DNA of 25,810 bases, taken from IMG/VR virus record IMGVR_UViG_3300036770_000716, positions 1 through 25,810 of that record, one strand, 5' to 3'. A model generated the notes under the pieces. That model saw nothing but the letters and a program-made list of their open reading frames with translations. It was not told the origin of the DNA and did not search any database. Positions 13,841-21,508 of the stretch are shown piece after piece. The position numbers and the translations under genes are program-made. The stretch's first letter is position 1, and every line of letters starts with the position of its first letter. The DNA comes from a virus.

Positions 13841-14617
13841 ATTCACATCTGCACGACCTGTAATGAGTCAAAACCACGGGCGGATTTCACCCGCCTAGCC
13901 ACCCTTGCGCAAACCCGCTCGTGGCTCCGAAACCCCAACGCACAACGCCGCCTCACCTATCACGGCGCAGAGTGCAACGCCTGCTTCAACAAATCCAAGA
14001 GAACCCCGCTCGATATGTCGCCCTCAGAGTACGCTCGGCGGCTGAAGAAGGAGGGCAAGAGCCAGCACTACATCGATCTATTTGTCGCAGACCGTGTGGC
14101 CCACGGTAAGAAGCGCGCCTCTGCCGCAGGCATCAAAGGTATTCAGGTTCGGCAGGCGCCCATGTACAAGGCGATCTGCGATTCTCTCAGTGAGTTAATA
14201 GAAAAGCTAAGGCAACGCTACAACTACATGCAACGCACCCACGGCGACAAGGGGGCGCTGGCGTTCCTCGACTTCGCGCTTGCCCAGGCCATGCTGGTGC
14301 GTATGTCGGTCAAGGAGAAGTACCGCAAAGGTGGGTTCATGCCCGACTCGTGGCAGGAGTATGTGACCGATGACGCGCGGGAGGAACTACACAAACTCTT
14401 CGACACCATAGACCCGCTCTTACGCAGTCGGTTCGACACCTTCCTAATAGAGTTTGAGTACCAGTTGACGAACCCTTCTTCTAAACAAGTTAAGGATATC
14501 GTTGACCGATGGGCCGAGGCCAAAGGTGCGTTGACGCCTGACGATATGCCCAGGCGACCGCCTGAAGAACCCAAACCAGAACCACCGGCGTGGATGTTGT
14601 TCCCCTCACGCTCTTAA
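13835..14617 (+). CDS. Zinc-finger-like hypothetical protein, 260 aa
   Basis: Begins MDIHICTTCNESKPRADF, with C6/C9 and C47/C50 (ECNACF) forming a likely four-cysteine zinc site. The rest is helical and charged (NYMQRTHGDKGALAFLDFAL, then EELHKLFDTIDPLLRSRF), ending in a Pro/Glu-rich tail. The ATG at 13835 is chosen because the cysteine motif follows at once; an open frame to 13727 adds residues encoded by the TGGAC repeat region and has no ribosome site, but 13835 also has a poor one. Being next to the repeat array it may be an origin-binding or replication-related protein; that is inference, no replication motif is seen. Confidence 0.75.
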   Translation: MDIHICTTCNESKPRADFTRLATLAQTRSWLRNPNAQRRLTYHGAECNACFNKSKRTPLDMSPSEYARRLKKEGKSQHYIDLFVADRVAHGKKRASAAGIKGIQVRQAPMYKAICDSLSELIEKLRQRYNYMQRTHGDKGALAFLDFALAQAMLVRMSVKEKYRKGGFMPDSWQEYVTDDAREELHKLFDTIDPLLRSRFDTFLIEFEYQLTNPSSKQVKDIVDRWAEAKGALTPDDMPRRPPEEPKPEPPAWMLFPSRS

Positions 14618-14637
14618 TTTGTACCGACAGACCGCAC

Positions 14638-14675
14638 GCGGCAGGCGGCTCTGTTCGGGTGTCTACTTCTGCCGC
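14638..14675. other. Inverted repeat GCGGCAG / CTGCCGC upstream of gene
   Basis: 7-bp perfect arms (14638-14644, 14669-14675) separated by 24 bases, just upstream of the ribosome site of the gene at 14697. It may form a leader structure. No T run follows. Confidence 0.4.
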
Positions 14676-14696
14676 ATAACCAAAGGAGAAACAACC

Positions 14697-14876
14697 ATGA
14701 GCATGACCAAAAAGAACCTAGCCGTGTTGCTTACGGCAAAGAAGTTTGCAACATCTGTAGCAAAACCGGTTCAACCACGAACCAAAACAAAACCCGCCAG
14801 CGATGGCACGCGTGAGTGGCTCGCGTTCCGTATGGAGTGCGTGATGCTGACCAACAAAAAAGGAGGTGTGAAATGA
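14697..14876 (+). CDS. Small hypothetical protein, 59 aa
   Basis: ATG at 14697 preceded by AAAGGAGAAACAACC. The protein is lysine-rich (MSMTKKNLAVLLTAKKFATS) with a C-terminal EWLAFRMECVMLTNKKGG. A longer frame from 14619 lacks a start site. Codons 17-23 encode the 20-bp palindrome copy 4, so the site is retained in the coding sequence close to the 5' end. The stop overlaps the next start by ATGA and its last codons provide the AAGGAGG site of that gene. Confidence 0.7.
   Translation: MSMTKKNLAVLLTAKKFATSVAKPVQPRTKTKPASDGTREWLAFRMECVMLTNKKGGVK
14745..14764 (+). repeat. 20-bp palindromic element, copy 4 (centre TC), inside coding sequence
   Basis: TTTGCAACATCTGTAGCAAA within the first third of the gene at 14697, read there as Phe-Ala-Thr-Ser-Val-Ala-Lys. 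Conservation of all 18 non-central bases inside a coding region argues that the DNA site itself is selected. Confidence 0.8.
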
Positions 14877-15070
14877 GTACGAAGACCTATGAAGTCAGAG
14901 TAGGCAACTGCGAGCGGTATCTCGGGCATCTACAACCCAATATTGTGGTGCTGACGATGGAGGCAGACAACGAAGAAGACGCCGAGTCCAAAGCGTACGC
15001 GTACATGTACGCAGTGAAATGGGGCGGAGCAGATACCGACTGGTCAGTTTCAACTATCAAGGAGGTGTGA
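14873..15070 (+). CDS. Small hypothetical protein, 65 aa
   Basis: ATG at 14873 overlaps the upstream stop and has AAGGAGGTGTGAA before it. The protein (KTYEVRVGNCERYLGHLQ, then ADNEEDAESKAYAYMYAV) resembles short alpha/beta proteins of phages with an EEDA.SKA..YAY helix. No function known. The same ribosome-site sequence, AAGGAGGTGTGAAATGA, recurs before the next gene. Confidence 0.75.
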   Translation: MSTKTYEVRVGNCERYLGHLQPNIVVLTMEADNEEDAESKAYAYMYAVKWGGADTDWSVSTIKEV

Positions 15071-15071
15071 A

Positions 15072-15239
15072 ATGACCGTAGAAAAAATGATCATCAAGCG
15101 GACCGACGATGACTATTACGAGTTGTACGCCGACGAGCAGTTGCTCTACAAAACCGACGATCCCGAAGAGCTTGCGGCGATCTTGCATGAGTTATATCAA
15201 GGCGCACCACTCGTGCCGTATGTAAAGAAACCACAGTAA
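15072..15239 (+). CDS. Small acidic hypothetical protein, 55 aa
   Basis: ATG at 15072, one base after the previous stop, with AAGGAGGTGTGAA upstream. The sequence (MTVEKMIIKRTDDDYYELYA, then PEELAAILHELYQG) looks like a compact two-strand and helix fold. No known family recognised. Part of the chain of tightly packed small genes. Confidence 0.7.
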   Translation: MTVEKMIIKRTDDDYYELYADEQLLYKTDDPEELAAILHELYQGAPLVPYVKKPQ

Positions 15240-15252
15240 AGGAGAAACAACC

Positions 15253-15336
15253 ATGGGACAGATGATCTTTATTTTTTATTTCCTAGTGCTCACCGCATGC
15301 GGTGGGCTGATTCTTTTAAACATGTGGGGGGTGTGA
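15253..15336 (+). CDS. Very small membrane peptide, 27 aa
   Basis: ATG at 15253 with AAAGGAGAAACAACC upstream, the same strong start as the gene at 14697. The peptide (MGQMIFIFYFLVLTACGGL and on) is a single hydrophobic helix. A cysteine after LTA with GG could suggest a lipobox, but the peptide is too short for a normal lipoprotein. It fills the gap between 15239 and 15338 and its stop is followed one base later by the next ATG. Confidence 0.6.
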   Translation: MGQMIFIFYFLVLTACGGLILLNMWGV

Positions 15337-15337
15337 G

Positions 15338-15520
15338 ATGAGTGAGATTTGGTATGTCAACGACGGCAACGGTGGGTTCCACTGGGTTGACCATGTGTTT
15401 GAAACAAAGATAGAAGCAGAGCGCTATGCACGGGAGTGTTTTCCCGATGAGAGTGAGGACGAGCGGTACGCCCGTATCCATTGCAAACCAGTAGTTTCTT
15501 ACAAGGAGGTGCAGTCATGA
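15338..15520 (+). CDS. Small hypothetical protein, 60 aa
   Basis: ATG at 15338 with GGGGGTGTGAG before it. Residues include IWYVNDGNGGFHWVDHVFET and KIEAERYARECFPDE, giving a strand-rich start and an acidic helix. No family recognised. It overlaps the next gene by 4 bases (ATGA) and carries that gene's AAGGAGGTG site. Confidence 0.7.
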   Translation: MSEIWYVNDGNGGFHWVDHVFETKIEAERYARECFPDESEDERYARIHCKPVVSYKEVQS

Positions 15521-15858
15521 AAACGAATGAACTACACGGGCCAGCCCTTGATTGGGCGGTGGCGAAGTGTGAGGGGGTGTATACCCCGAGCGTGGATACC
15601 GATATTGACGGGACAAAGCGCATCAACTACGGTGGGATGTATCCCGAATGGTCAACCGATTGGGCGCAAGGTGGGCCGATTATTGAGCGGGAGGGGATTG
15701 GGGTGTTCAAGTATTCAAGCGGTCCAGAATGGAATGCCCGGACAACGGTTTACCCGCCCAAATACGTTAAAGGCCCAACACCCCTGATCGCAGCAATGCG
15801 GTGCTATGTCGCAAGCAAACTTGGAGACGAGGTAGAGATACCGGAGGAATTGAAATGA
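15517..15858 (+). CDS. DUF2591 / NinX-like protein, 113 aa
   Basis: The N-terminus ELHGPALDWAVAKCEG, the middle STDWAQGGPIIEREGI and the C-terminal PTPLIAAMRCYVASKLGDEV are the three conserved blocks of the DUF2591 family (NinX-like), widespread in phages, of unknown function. Length is normal. The ATG at 15517 has AAGGAGGTG upstream and overlaps the preceding stop; the longer frame from 15481 is not needed. In lambdoid phages such genes lie in the early/nin region, which agrees with an early role here. Confidence 0.9.
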   Translation: MKTNELHGPALDWAVAKCEGVYTPSVDTDIDGTKRINYGGMYPEWSTDWAQGGPIIEREGIGVFKYSSGPEWNARTTVYPPKYVKGPTPLIAAMRCYVASKLGDEVEIPEELK

Positions 15859-16076
15859 CCGCAAATAATGACGAGTACTTAGATGTTGTAAACAAACTGC
15901 ACGCAACGCTAGAGGGTGCAGACCTTGACGATGTTGTGCCAGCCACGGCGATGGTGCTCGGGCTGGCGGGTGTGATGGCAGGCGCAGATAAGAAACTTCT
16001 GATCTCGTTCGTCGTTGACACCATCGACAGAGTCTACAGAGACGCAGACAAACTTGTGAGAAAGGACATCAAATGA
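15855..16076 (+). CDS. Small hypothetical protein, 73 aa
   Basis: ATG at 15855 overlaps the upstream stop (ATGA) and has CCGGAGG upstream. The sequence contains DVVPATAMVLGLAGVMAGAD, an Ala/Gly-rich helical hairpin, and DTIDRVYRDADKLVRK at the end. It resembles short helical phage proteins without known function. An earlier start at 15801 lies in the middle of the upstream gene and is unlikely. Confidence 0.75.
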   Translation: MTANNDEYLDVVNKLHATLEGADLDDVVPATAMVLGLAGVMAGADKKLLISFVVDTIDRVYRDADKLVRKDIK

Positions 16077-16216
16077 GAGTCAATTCAACCGAACGCCGCA
16101 GGCGTATCCGCAGGGCGCAGGAGTTGCGCGCCGTGTTCATAGATTTCATCGGGGTGATGGGGCTGGCCTTTGCCTTTGGCCTGTTCTACATGATCCTGAT
16201 GATGCTGTCGTATTAA
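16073..16216 (+). CDS. Small membrane protein, 47 aa
   Basis: The ATG at 16073 overlaps the previous stop (ATGA). The N-terminus is strongly basic (TERRRRIRRAQELR) and is followed by one hydrophobic helix (IGVMGLAFAFGLFYMILMML). By the positive-inside rule the N-terminus is cytoplasmic. Function unknown; in an early gene set, small membrane proteins may affect host envelope or superinfection, but nothing shows this. Confidence 0.65.
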   Translation: MRVNSTERRRRIRRAQELRAVFIDFIGVMGLAFAFGLFYMILMMLSY

Positions 16217-16240
16217 TAAACTAACCACAAGGAGAACAAC

Positions 16241-18019
16241 ATGGACATCATGTCTAAAATAGATTCCAAAGATGCTTTGCTACAAGTGTTGCAAACCGCT
16301 ACCACTGACGAGTACTGCCACTTCATACGCATATGTAATCTGTACGACGACGGCGGTATGCGCAACGAACCTGGCGGTGGCAAGTTGATCCACGAAATAC
16401 AGGTCGACGGCGAGCCGGTGTTCGGCGCTGACGCACCGAGGTTCAACGGGTATGACTTCGCAAGCAAACTCAGCGAGGCGTATCAGTCTGGCTCAGACAT
16501 CAACGACAGCGGCGAGAGGTCGGCGTTTCGTATCGCTAACACCATTGCGTATATGCGTGAGGCGATGCCTGAGTCTGCGTTCTGGGTGTGGCGTGAGAAC
16601 GCACGCTTTGTGATGGAGTACTACAAACCACCTGCGTTTCTCGCAACGCTACGCAAGATAGGCAAGGACAACCCGCACCTGTGGTGGCACTTCCCACACA
16701 TATCAACCGAAGACCCCACGATGGTGGCCTACACCCCATCGCCTGAGTACGGCAAGCGTGACCGTCAGGTGCGCACAAAGGTCGGTCGCTACCTCACACA
16801 GTTCTACGGTGAGACGCTGACACAAAACCAGATCCGCTCTCTTGCCGATGGCGTCAAGCAGTTGGACTTCCATATGTCCAAGGATGCGGATGATTTCGAG
16901 GCTATCTACAGTATCCGTGAGGATGAGTGTGGGCTGGCCTCGTGTATGCAGGGCGATGTGTACTCGTTCGACAGTGACATACATCCAGCGCGGGTCTATG
17001 CGTCTGGCGACTTTGCACTAGCGTGGCTGACTGACCGCGTGATGAACGACCGTGTGGTGGCGCGTGCCATCGTTGCGTTTCCTGATGATCCTGCCAAGGC
17101 ACACTTCGTTCGCGTCTACGGTGATGAGTCCAACGCGTTGCTCGATATGTTGGTGGAGCGTGACTACCGGCGAGAGTCTGTGTACCAATACGACCCACGC
17201 CTGCTTGTGGTTGAGCACGACGACGGGCAGTATGTCATGCCCTACATCGATGGCAATGACAAGCATGTGAGCATACATAGGATCGATGGCAGGCGGTACT
17301 GGCTCGTTGCCAACTCCGACGGTGAACACAAGAGCAGTGCCACCAATACCAACGGGCTGACGGAGCGCATGGGTGGCAGGTGCGAGGTGTGTGGTGACTA
17401 CACAGAGGAGGACGAGGACGATATGCCCTACTCTGACTACCACGGCATACGCATCGGCAGATGTTGCACTGATCAATACCTGTGGGCACACTCACGGCGT
17501 GGCAACGAAGACCATATCGAGAGCGACTCATGCGTGTACTGCGAGACCGATGGCGAGTATTACCACGACCAGTACCTTGACTACTACGACATCGTGTACT
17601 GCGAGCATGACGGTGACTATCGGCATATCGATGAGTGCGTGCAAGACCCCAGCGGCAATTGGATGCGTACCGACGACGCCATCGAGGTGATCAACAATGC
17701 CGAGGGTCAGGTGTACTTCCACGAGTCAGACGCAGACAGTGCGGTGGGTGTCGTAGTGGTTGCGCCTGATACTGTCGAGGGGTTCCCCTACCAGACAATC
17801 GTGTGGGCTGATGACATGCCGGAGTTGTTTGCCGAGGCGTATCTCAACGCACCACGGTTCACGGATGACTACGGCAACGAGCGTGTCGTTGGCTTCGTTA
17901 CCCTGCGGGATCTCGTGCGTTCGTATGGTGACATGGAGGGTGCATCCAAAGCGTTCCGTTATATGACCAACTTCCGTACGCATTTCTTCTACCACGCCAC
18001 CTTTCAGGCATTGCGCTAA
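16241..18019 (+). CDS. Large hypothetical protein with cysteine-rich domain, 592 aa
   Basis: ATG at 16241 with AAGGAGAACAAC upstream. Middle part (about 215-280) has ECGLASCMQGDVYSFDSD, then HPARVYASGDFALAWL. I recognise the SCM plus P.RVYA..D.ALA pattern from phage hypothetical proteins of unknown role. From C381 there are several CxxC pairs (C381/C384, CC near 409-410, C432/C435, then others near 455 and 470) in an acidic, Tyr/His-rich context; this looks like two or more zinc-binding units. The C-terminal part has VGFVTLRDLVRSYGD. No catalytic motif is recognised. The fifth 20-bp palindrome lies within its codons 12-19. Large and probably early. Confidence 0.85.
   Translation: MDIMSKIDSKDALLQVLQTATTDEYCHFIRICNLYDDGGMRNEPGGGKLIHEIQVDGEPVFGADAPRFNGYDFASKLSEAYQSGSDINDSGERSAFRIANTIAYMREAMPESAFWVWRENARFVMEYYKPPAFLATLRKIGKDNPHLWWHFPHISTEDPTMVAYTPSPEYGKRDRQVRTKVGRYLTQFYGETLTQNQIRSLADGVKQLDFHMSKDADDFEAIYSIREDECGLASCMQGDVYSFDSDIHPARVYASGDFALAWLTDRVMNDRVVARAIVAFPDDPAKAHFVRVYGDESNALLDMLVERDYRRESVYQYDPRLLVVEHDDGQYVMPYIDGNDKHVSIHRIDGRRYWLVANSDGEHKSSATNTNGLTERMGGRCEVCGDYTEEDEDDMPYSDYHGIRIGRCCTDQYLWAHSRRGNEDHIESDSCVYCETDGEYYHDQYLDYYDIVYCEHDGDYRHIDECVQDPSGNWMRTDDAIEVINNAEGQVYFHESDADSAVGVVVVAPDTVEGFPYQTIVWADDMPELFAEAYLNAPRFTDDYGNERVVGFVTLRDLVRSYGDMEGASKAFRYMTNFRTHFFYHATFQALR
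16276..16295 (-). repeat. 20-bp palindromic element, copy 5 (inverted, centre CT)
   Basis: On the plus strand TTTGCTACAAGTGTTGCAAA; its complement TTTGCAACACTTGTAGCAAA matches the other four copies outside the central pair. It is inside the 5' end of the 592-aa gene, about 35 bases after the start codon, and is the only copy in this orientation. Confidence 0.8.
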
Positions 18020-18044
18020 TCATCAACACACTTAGGAGAACAAC

Positions 18045-19079
18045 ATGACAAAGGCAAACACAGTGACATCCACAACCACCCCCACATCCACCGAGTTCTA
18101 CGACGAACGACTGCACGAGATGCTCAGATACAAACGCCCACACGGGTCGAAGTCTGAGGCCCAGTGGATCGAGCGGTTCATCATGCCGTATGACCCCCTG
18201 AACATTGACGACATGGCGCTGGTCGTCACGGTACCTCACGCAGATGGACGCCACCCCAAAACGCTCTTCTCGTGCCACACCGACACCGTGCACCGCAACG
18301 AGGGCAAGCAACGCATCAAGTACGACCGCACCAAGCAGACCTACTACAAGACCGACGGTGAGCCTTTGGGTGCTGACGATGCGGCTGGTGCGTGGGTCAT
18401 GCTGGAGATGATCGACGCCGGTGTGCCTGGGTGTTACTTCTTCCACCGTGCCGAGGAGTGCGGCGGTCTGGGGTCATCGCATATCTTCAATAAGTACGGC
18501 GACATTCTCTACAAGTTCAACCGTGCCATTGCGTTCGACAGACGCGGGTCAACCGATGTCATCACACACCAGGGCTGGTCACGGTGTTGTTCCGATGCCT
18601 TTGCCCAGGCCCTAGCCGATGCGCTCAACACCAACGAGGCCAACATGTACCTGCCAGACGACAGCGGTGTGTTTACCGACACGGCGAACTACACCGACAT
18701 CATCCCCGAGTGCACCAACCTGTCATGCGGCTACGACCACGAGCACAGTGGGGCTGAGACGCTACACCTGCCCAGCCTTTTCAACCTACGCGACGCCTGC
18801 CTTGCTATCGAGTGGGACGACCTGCCCACCGACCGAGACCCCACGGTGACCGAGTACAAGGAGGACAAGTGGTCTACCTTCTACAAGTCGTATGACAAAC
18901 AAACTGCCAGTAACGACCATACCCTGTACGACATGACCAAGGCCGAGATGTACGACATGGCGTACACCGACCCAGAGACCTTCGTCATGCTGGTACGCGC
19001 CGAGTTGTTCGGTGAGCCGGTGGAGTCCAGCTACGGTGGGGGCTATGCCTACGATGACACTATCTACAACAAACTGTAA
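18045..19079 (+). CDS. Dizinc metallopeptidase-like protein (M28/M20/M42 type), 344 aa
   Basis: A full set of candidate metal ligands is visible in order: H78 and D80 in SCHTDTVH, D111 in LGADDAAGAW, E137/E138 in RAEECGGLGS, D165 in AFDRRGSTD and H234 in CGYDHEHSGAETLH. In M28/M20/M42 aminopeptidases these positions bind two zinc ions and the first Glu is the general base. The length of about 340 fits M42/M28. No signal peptide, so it would act in the cytoplasm. ATG has TAGGAGAACAAC upstream. Substrate unknown; peptide, amino acid or a modified group are all possible. Function call by motif is strong, activity not shown. Confidence 0.85.
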   Translation: MTKANTVTSTTTPTSTEFYDERLHEMLRYKRPHGSKSEAQWIERFIMPYDPLNIDDMALVVTVPHADGRHPKTLFSCHTDTVHRNEGKQRIKYDRTKQTYYKTDGEPLGADDAAGAWVMLEMIDAGVPGCYFFHRAEECGGLGSSHIFNKYGDILYKFNRAIAFDRRGSTDVITHQGWSRCCSDAFAQALADALNTNEANMYLPDDSGVFTDTANYTDIIPECTNLSCGYDHEHSGAETLHLPSLFNLRDACLAIEWDDLPTDRDPTVTEYKEDKWSTFYKSYDKQTASNDHTLYDMTKAEMYDMAYTDPETFVMLVRAELFGEPVESSYGGGYAYDDTIYNKL

Positions 19080-19105
19080 ATAAGAAAGGAGGTTTCAGAT
19101 ATTGC

Positions 19106-19134
19106 TTGTCAAATGTTTTACTATGTCCTATAAT
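19106..19134 (+). promoter_or_regulatory. Sigma70-type promoter before the AAA/VWA module
   Basis: TTGTCA at 19106-19111, 17 bases, then a perfect TATAAT at 19129-19134, 38 bases before the ATG at 19172. It is the best bacterial promoter I can see in the window. The -35 region is part of TTGTCAAA, the same octamer found in the divergent region at 12406. The gap (19080-19171) also has an unused AAAGGAGG at 19085. Confidence 0.8.
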
Positions 19135-19171
19135 CTTTTACCAGTGCAGTTAATCTAAAAAGGAGAACAAC

Positions 19172-20311
19172 ATGGATGCAAAAGACTTCCTATCGCACGA
19201 CCAAGTTATCGATCTGATCAAGGCAGTGGGCCACAAGCGCACCGTCCTTGTGATGGGTGAGAACGGCACCGGCAAGACATGGCTACACAAAACGCTCAGC
19301 GCTGATCCGTTCTTCAAAGACTTCGTCAAGCCCACGCCCATCGACTGCACGCAATTGTCTGATGGTTCGCTCTTCATGCCTGACATCGACCGTGAGCGGG
19401 GGGTGTCTCGTGAGTTGCCTAACGAGCGGATGGGTCTGAGCTTTGCCAACCAGCGTGGCGGTGACAGCGAGCGCCCTGTGCTGGTCTGCTTCGACGAGGT
19501 TGCCAAGGTGCCGCAGTATGTGAAGAACATGATCGCGCCCATCATGTATGACCGCCGTATCGGTACGTTCTTCATGCCCACGGGGTCGGTGGTGTTCGGG
19601 CTGACTAACCTTGCCATCGAGGGTCTAGGTGACAGCCTTGCCGCCCACCTGCGTAACCGGCTCATTGTGGTGAAGATGCGCAAGTCTACGGCCCAGGAGT
19701 GGATCAATAACTTTGCCATACCCGTGGGGTTGAACCCCATCCTGATCGCCTGTGTGGAGGAGAACCCGCAGGTGTTGGACTCGTTCGTTGACTACTTACC
19801 AGGAGGCAAATATGCAGGCAAAGACCAAGCAAAAGACAACCCGTCTATCTACAATCCACAAGAAGTCCAAGACGCCTATGCGTCGCCGCGCACCCTACAT
19901 GCGGCCTCTGACATCCTCGATGCCTACGCCCTGGGGGGATTCGATAGCACCACTCTTGAACAAGCGCTTACTGGCACAGTGGGCAAAGCATTTGCCTCTC
20001 TCCTGATGTCGTTCATACGGTTCGGTGCGCAGGTGCCACGCAATGCCGAGGTGCTCCAAGATCCTGGCTACGCGCCAGTGCCAAGCAATAAGATCGCACA
20101 ACAGATCATCGTGTTCCGGTCTATTGCCCAGACACGCACGCGTGACGATGCCGAGGCCTACACAACATACATCGCACGATTGGAGCCGGAGGTGCAGTCG
20201 TTGTTCCTGCGCCGTGTGACCGAGTCCAAGAGTGAGTCGATGGGGCTGTACACCACGGTCAGTAAGTTTGGCGAGATGCTGACCGACAACCGTCTGTTCT
20301 TCAAGGCGTAA
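19172..20311 (+). CDS. MoxR/CobS-like AAA+ ATPase, 379 aa
   Basis: Walker A GENGTGKT at 29-36, Walker B VLVCFDEV at 103-110, sensor 1 GLTN around 143-146 and an arginine pair RNR at 161-163. The layout, with IDCTQLSDGSLFMPDI after Walker A and a following VKNMIAPIM helix, fits the MoxR/CobS/NorQ-type AAA+ clade, which usually works with a VWA partner. The partner gene follows 2 bases later. AAGGAGAACAAC lies before the ATG. Such ATPases remodel proteins or insert metals; in phages, CobS-like genes are known but their role is unclear. Confidence 0.92.
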   Translation: MDAKDFLSHDQVIDLIKAVGHKRTVLVMGENGTGKTWLHKTLSADPFFKDFVKPTPIDCTQLSDGSLFMPDIDRERGVSRELPNERMGLSFANQRGGDSERPVLVCFDEVAKVPQYVKNMIAPIMYDRRIGTFFMPTGSVVFGLTNLAIEGLGDSLAAHLRNRLIVVKMRKSTAQEWINNFAIPVGLNPILIACVEENPQVLDSFVDYLPGGKYAGKDQAKDNPSIYNPQEVQDAYASPRTLHAASDILDAYALGGFDSTTLEQALTGTVGKAFASLLMSFIRFGAQVPRNAEVLQDPGYAPVPSNKIAQQIIVFRSIAQTRTRDDAEAYTTYIARLEPEVQSLFLRRVTESKSESMGLYTTVSKFGEMLTDNRLFFKA

Positions 20312-20313
20312 TC

Positions 20314-21498
20314 ATGACGACCCAAATGCTGACACAGTGGGACCGTATGACTGCGCGTCAACGCATCACGGCGGTGAACGTTGACATCCTAAATCACAAA
20401 CAGTTCAGTGTGTTGTCTGGTGCGGTGATGATGGGCGGCGTGGAGGTCAAGGACATACCGACTGCCGCGACCAATGGCAAGGATATTTTCTACGGGGAGG
20501 CGTTCGCCCTGGCACAGACACGCAAGCAGTTGCGCTATGTGCACATCCACGAGGCGCTACACATCGGCCTGCGTCACTGCCTGGACTACGCCGACATCGT
20601 GGCGAAGTACCCCAACGAGTCGAACAAGGCGATGGACTATGTGGTCAATGGGTTCATCGAGCAGACTGACCCAGGGTTCTCGTTTGTTGAGCGCCCCACA
20701 TCGCCTGCCCCCCTTGTCGATAGTAAGTATTTCGGGCGGTCGTTTGTCGATGTGTTGCAGGATCTCCTGCGCAACAACCAGGACCAGAGTCAAAGCCAGA
20801 GTCAACAGACGTTGGATACGCACATGCCTGCGCCTGCCGATGCTGATATGGATGAACTGCGCCAAGAAGTACAGGACGCCATGAACCACGGCGAGATGGT
20901 GCAGAAGCGACTGGCTGGTGCCGATGGCAAGTGTGATGTTCTCAGTGGGTTTGGTGTAAACCGTGAAACCGACTGGCGTAGCGCGTTGCGGGAGTGGTGG
21001 GAGGAAGTTTCTTCGGGTGACGAATATTCTCGTTACAACCCACCCAACCGTAGGTTTCTGCCGCTCGGCATCATCATGCCCACGCACTTTGACATGGCGT
21101 CTGGGGAAATCCACATCAACTGCGACACATCCGGGTCAATGGCTGGTGTCTATCCCGTGATCTTCGGTGAGATCGCCAACATCTGTAAGCAGATCAACCC
21201 CACGCTGGTTCGCATCATCTGGTGGGACACACGGGTGCGCGGTGAGCAGACGTTTGTGCAGGGTCAGTACGACGCCATCGCACAACAACTGGCACCCAAG
21301 GGTGGCGGCGGTACATCTCCGCAGTGCGTTGTTCAGCATGTGCAGTCCAAGCAGTACAAACCATCGGGGGCCATATGGCTGACAGATGGATACATCGATG
21401 CCTGCCCATCATCGGTGTGCAGTAAAGAGTTGTGGGGCGTGATTAACAATGACCATTTCAAACCCGCGCACGGCAAAACCCTGCGCATCTACTCTTAA
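20314..21498 (+). CDS. VWA-domain protein with HExxH metallopeptidase-like motif
   Basis: 394 residues. N-terminal part has HIHEALHIGLRH with H79-E80-x-x-H83 and a following MDYVVNGFI, the pattern of predicted metallopeptidases of the DUF2201 type. After an Asn/Gln/Ser-rich linker (near 150-165) comes a VWA domain: MIDAS start INCDTSGSM with D271-S273-S275, and LTDGYID with D358. A metal-binding VWA plus AAA+ ATPase forms a MoxR-VWA pair, similar to CobS/CobT and NorQ/NorD. The start is 2 bases after the ATPase stop. It may recruit the substrate; the target is unknown. Confidence 0.9.
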   Translation: MTTQMLTQWDRMTARQRITAVNVDILNHKQFSVLSGAVMMGGVEVKDIPTAATNGKDIFYGEAFALAQTRKQLRYVHIHEALHIGLRHCLDYADIVAKYPNESNKAMDYVVNGFIEQTDPGFSFVERPTSPAPLVDSKYFGRSFVDVLQDLLRNNQDQSQSQSQQTLDTHMPAPADADMDELRQEVQDAMNHGEMVQKRLAGADGKCDVLSGFGVNRETDWRSALREWWEEVSSGDEYSRYNPPNRRFLPLGIIMPTHFDMASGEIHINCDTSGSMAGVYPVIFGEIANICKQINPTLVRIIWWDTRVRGEQTFVQGQYDAIAQQLAPKGGGGTSPQCVVQHVQSKQYKPSGAIWLTDGYIDACPSSVCSKELWGVINNDHFKPAHGKTLRIYS

Positions 21499-21508
21499 GG
21501 AGAACACC

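Noticed and set aside
16703-17531. Several antisense frames
   Set aside because: They lie opposite the 592-aa gene and have no start sites or motifs.
19102-19158. 18-codon frame with TTG start after AAAGGAGG
   Set aside because: It lies over the promoter boxes, and the spacing of the ribosome site is long; more likely chance.
19172-21498. Cobalamin biosynthesis (CobS/CobT) as the function of the ATPase and VWA pair
   Set aside because: Similarity to the clade is real, but there is no CobN or other cobalamin gene, and the HExxH motif points elsewhere; kept only as a family resemblance.
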